DNA of 14,317 bases from JBDGPU01 sp042219525 (GCA_042219525.1 JBDGPU010000055.1:1-14317); one strand, 5' to 3'. Positions 5,571-12,863 are shown, numbered from the stretch's first letter. The notes: generated by a model from the letters alone, not told the origin. Numbers and translations are program-made.

Positions 5571-7382
5571 ATGACCGGATCGGGCGGGGAGCGGACCGTC
5601 AGCGTGGTCCTTCCCGCGTACAACGAGGAAGCCACTATCGAGGAAACCGTCGAGACGACGCTGTCGACGCTCGACTCGTTCCTCCCGAGCGGAGCGTACG
5701 AGGTGATCGTCGCCGAGGACGGCTGTGACGACCGGACGCCGGAGATCGCCACCCGGATGGCAAGCGAGGACGACCGCGTTCGACACTTCCACAGCGACGA
5801 GCGGCTGGGTCGCGGGGGCGCGCTGGAGCGGGCGTTCGAGGCCGCCGCTGGCGACGTGCTCGTCTACTTCGACACGGACCTCGCGACGGACATGCAGCAT
5901 CTGGAGGAGCTGGTCGAGTCGATCCGCTCCGAGGACTACGACGTCGCGACTGGGTCGCGCTGGATGCCGGGCAACGAGGCGGAACGCCCCCCGAAACGCG
6001 GGATCCCGTCTCGCGGGTTCAACCTGCTCGTGCGAACCGTCCTCCGCTCGGACCTCCGCGACCACCAGTGTGGCTTCAAGGCGCTCTCGCGGGACGCCTA
6101 CGAACGGCTCGTCGACCAGGTCGAGGACGACCACTGGTTCTGGGACACGGAGCTACTCGTCCGCGCGCAGCGGTCCGGACTGCAGGTGCGGGAGTTCCCC
6201 GTCGACTGGGAGCCAAAGGGCGACACGAAGGTCGACCTCGTCCGCGACATATTCGGGATGGGGTCACAGATCGTCCGCCTCTGGTGGCAACTGTCGGTTC
6301 AGCCGCGGATCACCCGGACGAAGAGCGTCGTCGCGGGGCTGTTACTCGTGCTGGCCGCGCTCGCGCTGATGACAGTGTACCTCGACCCCTCGGACGTCAT
6401 CGCCGAGATGCGGCGCGCGGATACCACGCTCGTCGGCGTGGCCGCGTTGCTATACGCGCTCTCCTGGCCGCTCCGTGGCTACCGCTACCGCGACATCCTC
6501 GCCGAATTGGGCTTCCACGAACACGTCGGCTTCCTCACTGGCGCGGTGTTCATCTCACAGACGGGGAACCTCGTGTTCCCAGCGCGGGCCGGCGACGCGG
6601 TCCGCGCCTACGTCGTGAAGATGCGCCGCGGGATCCCGTACGCCTCCGGGTTCGCGTCGCTGGCGGCCGAGCGCGTCTTCGACCTGCTGACGCTCGCCGG
6701 ACTGGCCGGGGTCGTCCTGCTCGGCTACACCGCGACGGGGCGGCTCGGCGAGGTGGTGACGGCGATCACCGGCGGTGACGAGGCGGGCCGCGTCGCCGTC
6801 CTCGTCGCCGCTGGCGTCGGCCTCGCCGCGATCGCCGCGGTCATCGGGATCGTGCTGTCGGCGCGCTCCGACGCGAATCGCGTTCGCGCCGTCATCACGC
6901 GGATCAGCAGTGACTCCTACGGCGAGTACGTCGCGAGCGTGATCGAGCGGTTCGTCGGCGACGTCCAGCGTGTCGGCGGCGACCCCGCCGCGTTCTCGCG
7001 CGTTGCGCTCTCCAGTGTCGTCATCTGGACTATCGACGTGCTCGTCGCGACGCTGGTGCTGGCCGCGTTCGGCGTTGGCCTCGACCCCGTCACTCTGCTC
7101 TCTGTGTGCTTCTTCGCCGTCAGCGTCGGCAATCTCGCGAAGGTGCTCCCGCTGTCGCCCGGCGGGATCGGCCTCTACGAGGGCGCGTTCACGGCGATCG
7201 TCGTCGGGCTGACGCCGATCGGGCCCGCGGTGGCGCTCGGCGCGGCGGTCCTCGACCACGGACTGAAGAACCTCGTCACCGTCGTCGGCGGCGTGACGTC
7301 GATGCTGGCGCTCAACGTCTCGCTCACGACGGCGGTCGAGGAGAGCGAGGAGATACAGGAAGCCGGACAGGTACAGGAGTAG
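5571..7382 (+). CDS. aglD: AglD-like glycosyltransferase/flippase-type membrane protein
   Basis: A 603-aa two-domain membrane enzyme. Residues 8-235 form a GT-A family 2 glycosyltransferase: VSVVLPAYNEE (10-20), VIVAEDGCDD (45-54), the metal-binding DTD (101-103), GSRW (128-131), DHQCGFKALSR (164-174) and WFWDTELLVRA (189-199). This is the dolichyl-phosphate hexosyltransferase type. Residues 250-585 are a multi-pass LPG-synthase/UPF0104-type domain with VFPARAGDAVRAYVVKMRRG (335-354) and LPLSPGGIGLYEG (526-538). The same fusion occurs in Haloferax AglD, which charges dolichyl phosphate with the last sugar of the S-layer N-glycan. The ATG at 5571 fits the domain start and a leaderless promoter; the upstream extension to 5472 is unlikely. 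No other agl gene is nearby. AglD orthology, as opposed to a paralogue of the same architecture, is probable but unproven. Confidence 0.87.
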   Translation: MTGSGGERTVSVVLPAYNEEATIEETVETTLSTLDSFLPSGAYEVIVAEDGCDDRTPEIATRMASEDDRVRHFHSDERLGRGGALERAFEAAAGDVLVYFDTDLATDMQHLEELVESIRSEDYDVATGSRWMPGNEAERPPKRGIPSRGFNLLVRTVLRSDLRDHQCGFKALSRDAYERLVDQVEDDHWFWDTELLVRAQRSGLQVREFPVDWEPKGDTKVDLVRDIFGMGSQIVRLWWQLSVQPRITRTKSVVAGLLLVLAALALMTVYLDPSDVIAEMRRADTTLVGVAALLYALSWPLRGYRYRDILAELGFHEHVGFLTGAVFISQTGNLVFPARAGDAVRAYVVKMRRGIPYASGFASLAAERVFDLLTLAGLAGVVLLGYTATGRLGEVVTAITGGDEAGRVAVLVAAGVGLAAIAAVIGIVLSARSDANRVRAVITRISSDSYGEYVASVIERFVGDVQRVGGDPAAFSRVALSSVVIWTIDVLVATLVLAAFGVGLDPVTLLSVCFFAVSVGNLAKVLPLSPGGIGLYEGAFTAIVVGLTPIGPAVALGAAVLDHGLKNLVTVVGGVTSMLALNVSLTTAVEESEEIQEAGQVQE

Positions 7383-7547
7383 CTACGGGAGGCCGTCTTC
7401 CGGTGGTTGACAGGCGACACGGGCTCGTTGCGTTCGGGGTGGTTATCGCTACGGACCACGCGTCGTATCCGGGACGTCCGTGTCGCGCACCCGCGTGCCG
7501 TCCCGGACCGTGAAAGCGGGCACGGGGCGTCTGCCGCCTAATCGGTG

Positions 7548-7552
7548 AAAAA
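7548..7552 (-). terminator. T5 tract after the NTPase gene
   Basis: On the minus strand the sequence after the stop codon reads GAGGTTTTTCACC within 20 nt. It is a likely T-tract terminator. The rest of the 178-nt convergent spacer (7383-7560) shows nothing recognisable. Confidence 0.4.
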
Positions 7553-7560
7553 CCTCCGCG

Positions 7561-8091
7561 TCAGTAGAGATCCGTCGCGAACGGGCCAAGTGCGCCGGCG
7601 ACGGCGGCCGCGAGCGCTTCCGTCCGGTCGACGCGGCCGTTCGTGAACGCGCCGGCAGCACCCTGCTTCTGGGCGACCTCGTTTTCGCCGAGCACGTCGT
7701 CCATCACCGGGCCGAGCTCCTCGCCCTCGCGGACCCGGCGCTCGATCTCTCGAGGGAGTCGCATGCTCGGACCGCTCCCGCGGCCGACCGTCTCGCCGTC
7801 GTCGACGGCGGCCCACATGACGAGGTAGAGCCCCTCGCTCCCCTCGAACTCGGCGACGCCGCCCTCGACGCCGACGCCGAGGTCGTAGTCGTCCGTCTCG
7901 ATGACGTTCGCTGCTCGATTCTCCGCGCCTGCGATGGTCTCCGCGTGGCCAGTCGGCTGTTCGCTCACGCCGGAGGCGACGGGGACGGCTTCGATGGCCG
8001 AGTCCGTGCCGAACTCGCCGTCGCCCTCGCCGAGCACCTGTGCAACTGCGTCGCGTTTCACGGGGTTCCCGCTGCCGACGCCAACTCGCAT
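7561..8091 (-). CDS. Inosine/xanthosine triphosphatase, YjjX/DUF84 family
   Basis: A 176-aa soluble enzyme predicted to hydrolyse non-canonical purine triphosphates (ITP, XTP) to monophosphates and so clean the nucleotide pool. The family motifs are visible: N-terminal GSGNPVKRDAV (6-16), SGVSEQPTGHAETIAGAENRA (40-60, with the usual bulk Q-P and GA-NRA), the acidic core DLGVGVEGGV (70-79), GRGSGPSMRLP (103-113) and the C-terminal GAAGAFTNGRVDRTEAL. The start is the ATG at 8089-8091; the upstream reading is low in complexity. It lies 91 nt downstream of the cobalamin-binding protein gene on the same strand, with no T-run between them, so co-transcription is possible. The family is secure; the exact NTP preference is inferred. 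Confidence 0.88.
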   Translation of the reverse strand: MRVGVGSGNPVKRDAVAQVLGEGDGEFGTDSAIEAVPVASGVSEQPTGHAETIAGAENRAANVIETDDYDLGVGVEGGVAEFEGSEGLYLVMWAAVDDGETVGRGSGPSMRLPREIERRVREGEELGPVMDDVLGENEVAQKQGAAGAFTNGRVDRTEALAAAVAGALGPFATDLY

Positions 8092-8182
8092 AGCCACTCG
8101 TCCGGCGGCCGGTGGCAAGGGCCTGTCGAAGGCGGCGACCCGTTCTCGTGTCGGCGACGCGGCGGCGGGCTCCGGGCCACGG

Positions 8183-8995
8183 TCAGTTTTCGAAGGCGTC
8201 GGGGTGGAGGATCCGCGCGAGGCGCTCGATTCCGTCGATGAGGCGGGGGCTCGGCTGGTTGAGAAGCGCGTCGTCGAGGACGTGAATCGGGGCGTCGAGG
8301 TTCCAGTCGCGCTCGCGGACGACCTCGGGATCGACTCGGTCGCCGTGACCGCAGACGTGGAGCACGACGTGGTCCGGGTCGGCGGCGGCGACTTCCGCGC
8401 CGTCGACCTCGCGGGATCGATCACCTGGGTCGACGAAGGGATACCGGCCGCCGGCCGCCCGGACCGCATCCGGGACCCAGTTCCCGGCGGCCATCGGCGG
8501 GTCGGACCACTCCTCGCAGTAGACGACCGGGGGTACCTCGTCGGCGAGGACGTCGCCGACGGCAGCCGCGACGGCGTCGAGCCGGTCGCGAGCGTCGGCC
8601 GCGAGTCGCTCGCCCGCCGCGGCGCGGCCGACGGCGGCTCCGAGGTCGGCGAAGCCTGCGACAGCGTCGTCGAGCGTCTCGGGCTCGCGATGGTGGACCT
8701 CGAAGCCTCGCTCGCAGAAGTCGGCGGCGAGTTCGGCCTGTAAGCCGTCGCTCGTGAGGACCAGGTCCGGGTCGAGTCGTTCGACCACGTCCGGGTCGGG
8801 CGTGAGCCAGCCGCCGACCACGGCCGGGAGTTCCGCGTTCGTCGGCTCGGCCGAGTCGAGTGAGTCGGGTGCGGGGGTCGAGCCGGTCGCGACCTCGCAA
8901 TGGTCGGTAACGCCGACGAGACAGTCGGCGGCGCCGAGGGCGGACACCGTCGCCGTCGCGCTCGGCGCGAGCGAAACGACCCGTGGCTCCGTCAT
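8183..8995 (-). CDS. Cobalamin-binding periplasmic-fold protein (BtuF-like), no signal peptide
   Basis: A 270-aa protein of the ABC-transporter substrate-binding (type III, BtuF/FhuD) fold. Typical motifs are RVVSLAPSATATVSALGA (5-22), LVGVTDHCEV (26-35), PDVVERLDPDLVLTSDGLQAELA (68-90) and the second lobe VVYCEEWSDPPMAAGNWVPD (157-176), with VLHVCGHG (211-218). Haloarchaeal proteins of this kind are annotated as cobalamin-binding proteins. It has no signal peptide, lipobox or transmembrane segment from the chosen ATG. The longer reading to 9130 also lacks one. It is therefore likely cytoplasmic and not a transporter subunit; no permease or ATPase gene is adjacent. It could act in corrinoid salvage or sensing, which is inference. 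The upstream box A is weak. Confidence 0.82.
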   Translation of the reverse strand: MTEPRVVSLAPSATATVSALGAADCLVGVTDHCEVATGSTPAPDSLDSAEPTNAELPAVVGGWLTPDPDVVERLDPDLVLTSDGLQAELAADFCERGFEVHHREPETLDDAVAGFADLGAAVGRAAAGERLAADARDRLDAVAAAVGDVLADEVPPVVYCEEWSDPPMAAGNWVPDAVRAAGGRYPFVDPGDRSREVDGAEVAAADPDHVVLHVCGHGDRVDPEVVRERDWNLDAPIHVLDDALLNQPSPRLIDGIERLARILHPDAFEN

Positions 8996-9153
8996 GCCCG
9001 GGGCAACGGCAGCCCGGCTGAAGGTCGCTTCGATGCCGTTCTCCAGTGTGCAACCCGGGCGTGTAGAACCGTGATATTCTGGCGACTGAGCGCCGACGAA
9101 TTTCGCACTGTTTAAGTGTTGTCCTCTCATCGACTCCGTAAGAACTGCCTCGG

Positions 9154-9161
9154 GTTTTTAT
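9154..9161 (+). promoter_or_regulatory. Box A of the canonical tfb gene
   Basis: GTTTTTAT is centred about 28 nt before the ATG at 9186, a strong haloarchaeal TATA element for a leaderless transcript. Confidence 0.6.
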
Positions 9162-9185
9162 CTGGTCTCCGGGGGGTTAGAACCC

Positions 9186-10157
9186 ATGAGCGAACGAGCA
9201 CACACACGGGAGAGCCGCTCCCAGCGCGAACGAACGGACGAGAAGGAATCGAGCGAGGAGCGACTGACGTGCCCCGAATGCGACGGCAACGTCATCAACG
9301 ACGAGGAGCACGGGGAGAGCGTCTGTGCGGACTGTGGCCTCGTCGTCGACGCCGACTCCGTCGACCGCGGGCCGGAGTGGCGCGCGTTCGACTCCCGTGA
9401 GAAGGACGAGAAGTCCCGCGTCGGCGCCCCGACAACGAACACGATGCACGACAAGGGGCTCTCGACGAACATCGACTGGCGCGACCAGGACGCCTACGGT
9501 CGCTCCCTGTCGGGTCGCCAGCGCCAGAAGATGCAACGGCTCCGCAAGTGGAACGAGCGGTTCCGCACCCGCGACAGCAAGGAGCGCAACCTGAAGCAGG
9601 CGCTCGGCGAGATCGACCGGATGGCCTCCGCCCAGGGGCTCCCGGACAACGTCCGCGAGACCGCTTCCGTCATCTACCGCCGCGCGCTCGACGAGGACCT
9701 GCTGCCGGGCCGCTCCATCGAGGGCGTCTCGACGGCCTGCGTCTACGCCGCCGCCCGGATGGCCGGCGTCCCGCGGTCGCTCGACGAGATCGCCGACGTC
9801 TCCCGCGTCGAGAAGTCGGAAATCGCCCGGACGTACCGCTACGTCGTCCGCGAGCTGAAGCTCGAAGTCAAGCCGGCTGACCCCGAACAGTACGTCCCGC
9901 GGTTCGCCTCCGACCTCGACCTCTCGGACGAGTCGGAACTCCGCGCGAAGCAGCTCCTCCAGAACGCCAAGGAGAAGGGCGTCCACTCGGGCAAGTCGCC
10001 GGTCGGCCTCGCCGCGGCCGCCGTCTACGCCGCCGCGCTGCTGACGAACGAGAAGACGACCCAGGCCGCGGTCTCGGAGGTTGCCGATATCTCCGAAGTG
10101 ACGATCCGGAACCGCTACCACGAGCTGCTCGAGGCCGAGGACGGCCTCGTCGCCTGA
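9186..10157 (+). CDS. tfb: Transcription initiation factor TFB (canonical)
   Basis: A 323-aa TFIIB homologue. The zinc ribbon is intact with Cys29, Cys32, Cys47 and Cys50 (TCPECDGN...SVCADCGLV). The B-reader/linker contains RGPEWRAFDSREKDEKSRVG and TMHDKGLSTNIDW. The two cyclin repeats follow (about 135-225 and 230-315), ending in the recognition helix region ISEVTIRNRYHELLEA, which contacts the BRE. The length is normal for archaeal TFBs. It is clearly paralogous to the TFB at 3272-4279, with long shared blocks in the linker and core. Haloarchaea typically carry several TFBs used with several TBPs for different gene sets. The gene stands alone behind its own strong box A, and its 3' end is followed within 2 nt by a 19-nt tandem triplication. 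Confidence 0.97.
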   Translation: MSERAHTRESRSQRERTDEKESSEERLTCPECDGNVINDEEHGESVCADCGLVVDADSVDRGPEWRAFDSREKDEKSRVGAPTTNTMHDKGLSTNIDWRDQDAYGRSLSGRQRQKMQRLRKWNERFRTRDSKERNLKQALGEIDRMASAQGLPDNVRETASVIYRRALDEDLLPGRSIEGVSTACVYAAARMAGVPRSLDEIADVSRVEKSEIARTYRYVVRELKLEVKPADPEQYVPRFASDLDLSDESELRAKQLLQNAKEKGVHSGKSPVGLAAAAVYAAALLTNEKTTQAAVSEVADISEVTIRNRYHELLEAEDGLVA

Positions 10158-10158
10158 C

Positions 10159-10215
10159 GACTTCGACACGCGCTTTCGACTTCGGTACGGGCTTTCGACT
10201 TCGACACGCGCTTTC
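10159..10215 (+). repeat. Three tandem 19-nt repeats after tfb
   Basis: GACTTCGACACGCGCTTTC occurs at 10159-10177 and again at 10197-10215. Between them is the variant GACTTCGGTACGGGCTTTC at 10178-10196 (3 differences). They begin 1 nt after the tfb stop and end about 27 nt before the box A of the next gene. Each ends in a pyrimidine-rich CTTTC, so they could work as serial terminators or as protein-binding sites. Confidence 0.85.
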
Positions 10216-10239
10216 CGATCCGTCGCGCTGTTCGCGGAA

Positions 10240-10247
10240 GCTTTTCC
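10240..10247 (+). promoter_or_regulatory. Box A of the small membrane protein gene
   Basis: GCTTTTCC lies about 27 nt before the ATG at 10271. Confidence 0.4.
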
Positions 10248-10270
10248 TCACGCCACGTCCTCGCCCCCGT

Positions 10271-10642
10271 ATGCGAAGTCGCGACCTCGGGCTCGGGCTG
10301 TTGCTCACGACCGGTGCCGCCTGGCTCCTCGTTCGCGTTCCCTCGGTCCGCGAGCAACTGCCGTTGTTGCTGGCGGTGGGTTGCTGCCTGCTGGCCGGGC
10401 TGGTGTACCTCGGCGGCGGGCTGGCCCGCCAGTTCGACTGGCAGCCGGCCGGGGTCAGGCTGTCGGTGCCGGTCGTCCGGATTCTCACGCGGGCGCTGCT
10501 CGGGTTCGCCATCCTGACGATCGGCCTCGACTCGCTCCTGCAAGCGCAGACGATCACAGCGGGAGTGATCACCGCCGTCGGCGTGCTCGTGCTCGGGATG
10601 AACGCCGCCCGCTGGCGACTGCGACGAAAGCGATCCCAGTAG
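10271..10642 (+). CDS. Small four-helix membrane protein, function unknown
   Basis: A 123-aa hydrophobic protein. Four likely transmembrane helices lie at about residues 5-22, 30-50, 68-88 and 93-112. Short charged loops include VREQ (26-29) and RQFDWQP (53-59), and the tail is basic (RWRLRRKRSQ), which suggests a cytoplasmic C-terminus by the positive-inside rule. I do not recognise the family and see no catalytic motif. It sits between tfb and aroD on the same strand. Each of these genes has its own box A, so an operon is not implied. The start fits a leaderless promoter. Confidence 0.7.
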   Translation: MRSRDLGLGLLLTTGAAWLLVRVPSVREQLPLLLAVGCCLLAGLVYLGGGLARQFDWQPAGVRLSVPVVRILTRALLGFAILTIGLDSLLQAQTITAGVITAVGVLVLGMNAARWRLRRKRSQ

Positions 10643-10696
10643 CGGCCGACCAACGCAGGTCCCGTGCCCGCACCTGTCCCCGGTGTCGAGGCGAAC

Positions 10697-10705
10697 ACAC
10701 CTAAG
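10697..10705 (+). promoter_or_regulatory. Box A of aroD
   Basis: ACACCTAAG lies about 27 nt before the ATG at 10730. It supports this start over the in-frame GTG at 10664. Confidence 0.4.
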
Positions 10706-10729
10706 TCGTCGGCGGGACCACGGGCAGGT

Positions 10730-11422
10730 ATGTTCGACGAGTTCGTGCTGGCAGCGAGTACTGCCGACCTCTCCGAGGAGCGGCTGGCCCGCGACGCGGC
10801 CGACGCCGTGGAGTTCCGGATGGACCTGGCGACCGATCCGGTCGACCAGCTCGCGGCGTACGACGGGTCGCTCCCGATCATCGCCACGAACCGCGCGTCG
10901 TGGGAGGGCGGCGAGGCGGAGGGGTTCGGGCGCTTCGAGGAGCTGACGACGGCGGTCGGCCACGACCACGTCGCCGCCGTCGACATCGAGCTCTCCGCGC
11001 TGCGCGGCACCGCGCCCGAGGGGGAGCAGTCGCACGCGACGGCGCTCCGCGAGACCGCCCGCGAGGAGGGCGTCGCGGTGATCGCGTCGGTCCACGACTT
11101 CGAGTCGACGCCGCCGGTCGAGGCGATGGTCGACCTGCTCGCGGACGCCGCGAGCGAGGGCGACGTGGCGAAGCTGGCGACGACCGCCGAGACGAAGGCC
11201 GACGCGCTGGCGCTGTTGCAGGCGACGGAGGAAGCGACGGCGGATGGGCATCGGGTAGCGACGATGGCGATGGGCGAACCGGGCCGGCATACGCGTGCCG
11301 TCGCGCCGGTGTACGGCTCCCGGATCGGCTACGCCCCGGTCGACCTCGGGAAGTCGACGGCGCCGGGCCAGTACTCGCTGGAGACGCTCGGCGACCTCGT
11401 CGACCTGCTGTCCGGCGAGTAA
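10730..11422 (+). CDS. aroD: 3-dehydroquinate dehydratase, type I
   Basis: A 230-aa cytoplasmic enzyme of the shikimate pathway that dehydrates 3-dehydroquinate to 3-dehydroshikimate through a Schiff base. It has the (beta/alpha)8 class I motifs: AVEFRMDL (26-33) for substrate binding, VIASVHDFESTPP (117-129) with the general-base His122, VAKLATTAET (146-155) with Schiff-base Lys148, MAMGEPGRHTRAVAPVYGSR (179-198) and the closing loop STAPGQYSLETL (209-220). It is a little shorter than bacterial type I enzymes, as is usual in archaea. The start ATG fits the family N-terminus and a leaderless box A. No other aro gene is in the window, so the pathway is dispersed. The identification is secure. 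Confidence 0.95.
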   Translation: MFDEFVLAASTADLSEERLARDAADAVEFRMDLATDPVDQLAAYDGSLPIIATNRASWEGGEAEGFGRFEELTTAVGHDHVAAVDIELSALRGTAPEGEQSHATALRETAREEGVAVIASVHDFESTPPVEAMVDLLADAASEGDVAKLATTAETKADALALLQATEEATADGHRVATMAMGEPGRHTRAVAPVYGSRIGYAPVDLGKSTAPGQYSLETLGDLVDLLSGE

Positions 11423-11437
11423 GGGAGCCTTTTCCGT

Positions 11438-11494
11438 CGCTGTCACCGCGGTCCCCGCTGCTATCGCCGCGGTTCTCCGCCGCTATCACCGTGG
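11438..11494 (+). repeat. Imperfect 21-22-nt triplication upstream of the DUF192 gene
   Basis: CGCTGTCACCGCGG (11438-11451), TGCTATCGCCGCGG (11459-11472) and CGCTATCACCGTGG (11481-11494) recur at 21- and 22-nt steps, about two helical turns apart on one face of the DNA. They end 14 nt before the box A of the DUF192 gene and follow aroD by about 15 nt. This is a possible regulator-binding array. Confidence 0.6.
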
Positions 11495-11506
11495 CCGACC
11501 ACGGAC

Positions 11507-11514
11507 GTTTATAT
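11507..11514 (+). promoter_or_regulatory. Box A of the DUF192 gene
   Basis: GTTTATAT is centred about 26 nt before the GTG start at 11537; a strong box A. Confidence 0.6.
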
Positions 11515-11536
11515 CGTCGGTCCCTCTCCGACCGGT

Positions 11537-11899
11537 GTGCAACTCGTCCATCGCAGCGGGCCGCCGGGCGACCGAACCGAGGCGGTCCTCGCGAGCGACG
11601 TCGACGTCGCCGACTCGACGCTCGAACAGGCGCGAGGGCTGATGTTCCGCCGGTCGATTCGCGACGACTACGCGCTCGTCTTCGAGTTCGACCGGGCGGA
11701 AGCCCGGAACCTCCACATGCTGTTCGTGCCGTTCGCCATCGACGCGGTGTGGCTGTCGGGGACCGAGGTCACCCACACGAAGCGACTGCGTCCCTTCGTC
11801 GGCCTCGGTCGCGGCGTCGCCGACAGGATCGTCGAGCTTCCGGCCGGCGCGGCCGAGGACGTCGAGGTGGGCGACGAGGTCGTACTCGTCGAGGAGTGA
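11537..11899 (+). CDS. DUF192 family protein
   Basis: A 120-aa soluble protein of the DUF192 fold, a small beta-barrel family with no settled biochemical role. Family features are visible: QARGLMFRRSIRDDYALVFEF (32-51), matching the GLMFR...L-F-F core; RNLHMLFVPFAIDAVWL (57-73), which replaces the usual F-W-M-K-N-T-I-P-L-D-V block; and a C-terminal VELPAGAAEDVEVGDEV (98-114). Many bacterial members are secreted, but no signal peptide is visible here, so it is probably cytoplasmic. The start codon is GTG, fixed by the strong box A 26 nt upstream and by the absence of an earlier in-frame candidate. Confidence 0.85.
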   Translation: MQLVHRSGPPGDRTEAVLASDVDVADSTLEQARGLMFRRSIRDDYALVFEFDRAEARNLHMLFVPFAIDAVWLSGTEVTHTKRLRPFVGLGRGVADRIVELPAGAAEDVEVGDEVVLVEE

Positions 11900-11950
11900 C
11901 CAGCGCGGATCGCTGTTCGGGTGGCTGGCGACTGCCCGGCCGCCGGAACG

Positions 11951-11958
11951 CCTTTTTG
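11951..11958 (+). promoter_or_regulatory. Box A of the 112-aa membrane protein gene
   Basis: CCTTTTTG is centred about 27 nt before the ATG at 11981. Confidence 0.45.
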
Positions 11959-11980
11959 TGAACCGGTCGTCAGATTCGGT

Positions 11981-12319
11981 ATGGATCGCCCCACGCTCGC
12001 GGCGCTGCTCGTCGTCGGGAAGGGGCTCGATACGGTCGGGACCGTCGTCGGCTTGCGGGTCGGGACCAACGTCAGGGAGACGGTGCCGCTCGCGATCTGG
12101 CTGATGGGCCGGTTCGGGATCGAACTCGGGATGGTCGTCCTGTGGGTCCTCGCCGTCGCCTCGGTGGCGCTCGTCGCCGAGGCCGGCGGCGTCCTCTACC
12201 GTCTCTATCCGGAGGAGGTCCCGGAGTGGTATCCCGACCGACTCCGGACCGCGGTGTACCTCGGCGGCGCGATCTGGTTCGGCGCGATCGGCGTCCGGGC
12301 CTTCTGGCTGGTCCTGTGA
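11981..12319 (+). CDS. Small membrane protein, function unknown
   Basis: A 112-aa integral membrane protein. Likely helices lie at about 5-25, 34-45 (possibly merged with the next), 46-72 and 91-111. The loop between the last two, LYPEEVPEWYPDRLRT (75-90), is polar. The motif GKGLDTVGTVVGLRVGTNV (13-31) recalls a haloarchaeal membrane family I cannot name with confidence. No signal peptide, metal site or catalytic motif is evident. ATG 11981 is preferred over the in-frame start at 11921 because the latter lies before the likely box A. The neighbours are functionally unrelated single genes. Confidence 0.7.
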   Translation: MDRPTLAALLVVGKGLDTVGTVVGLRVGTNVRETVPLAIWLMGRFGIELGMVVLWVLAVASVALVAEAGGVLYRLYPEEVPEWYPDRLRTAVYLGGAIWFGAIGVRAFWLVL

Positions 12320-12333
12320 GCGCGTCTGACGGA

Positions 12334-12341
12334 GTTTTTAT
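12334..12341 (+). promoter_or_regulatory. Box A of the 103-aa hypothetical gene
   Basis: GTTTTTAT lies about 27 nt before the GTG at 12365, supporting that GTG as a leaderless start. Confidence 0.55.
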
Positions 12342-12364
12342 GTGATGGAGCGTAACGACCCGGT

Positions 12365-12676
12365 GTGAGCGTCGTCGTCGCCGTCAAACCGTCCGCTCGC
12401 AAGCGCAACGCAAAGGTCGGGACCCTCGTGTTCGAGGACGGCCCGCGCCACGCGTTCGAGAGCCGGGCGGCCGCCGAACGCTGGGCCGAGGAGCTCTCGA
12501 CCGGCGACGGCCACGTCTGGGTCGCGACCGCCCACCCCGAGGACGACAGCAACGTCGACTGTTACCTGCTGTCGCGAGCGACGAACGCCAAGCTGGAGGC
12601 GGCCTACGACAAGCGCCGCCGTCGCCTGCGCGGTGACGACGGCACCGAGCAGCAGTCGATCGACGGCGCGAAGTGA
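12365..12676 (+). CDS. Small conserved-looking haloarchaeal hypothetical protein
   Basis: A 103-aa soluble protein that starts with GTG. It begins with a basic strand (SVVVAVKPSARKRNAKVGTL), continues with VFEDGPRHAFESRAAAERWAEELS (22-45), VWVATAHPEDDSNVDCYLLSR (51-71) and a basic helix (NAKLEAAYDKRRRRLR), and ends in a polar tail. The net character is more basic than the other proteins of this window, so nucleic-acid contact is possible, but no known motif is seen. I do not recognise a named function. The strong box A and typical codon use support it as a real gene. It is convergent with the tRNA gene. Confidence 0.7.
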   Translation: MSVVVAVKPSARKRNAKVGTLVFEDGPRHAFESRAAAERWAEELSTGDGHVWVATAHPEDDSNVDCYLLSRATNAKLEAAYDKRRRRLRGDDGTEQQSIDGAK

Positions 12677-12750
12677 GGAACGCGGCTCTTCCTGCCCGCG
12701 CTGACGACGGTGGAGCGACTGCTGGAAGCGTCGCGTCGGAAAGCAATGAG

Positions 12751-12836
12751 CGCCGAGGAGGAGATTTGAACTCCTGTGTCCGTAAGGGACAGCAGATCTC
12801 GAATCTGCCGCCTTGGCCAGGCTAGGCTACCTCGGC
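12751..12836 (-). tRNA. tRNA-Ser (anticodon CGA)
   Basis: The minus strand folds as a class II tRNA of 86 nt: acceptor GCCGAGG/CCTCGGC with discriminator G, D arm with GCC/GGC, anticodon stem GCAGA/TCTGC around loop TTCGAGA (anticodon CGA at 12799-12801), long variable arm TGTCC-CTTAC-GGACA, T arm AGGAG-TTCAAAT-CTCCT. The long variable arm and G73 agree with serine. It decodes UCG. CCA is not encoded and there is no intron. A box A-like CCCATAAC lies about 28-35 nt upstream of the 5' end (12864-12871). The 74 nt between it and the upstream hypothetical gene hold nothing recognisable. Confidence 0.97.
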
Positions 12837-12863
12837 TCGTTTCATCGTACTCGACTGCTGCTG

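Noticed and set aside
9177..10169. 330-aa minus-strand open frame opposite the canonical tfb
   Set aside because: It is the mirror of a certain gene, has no family motif and no promoter-like element.
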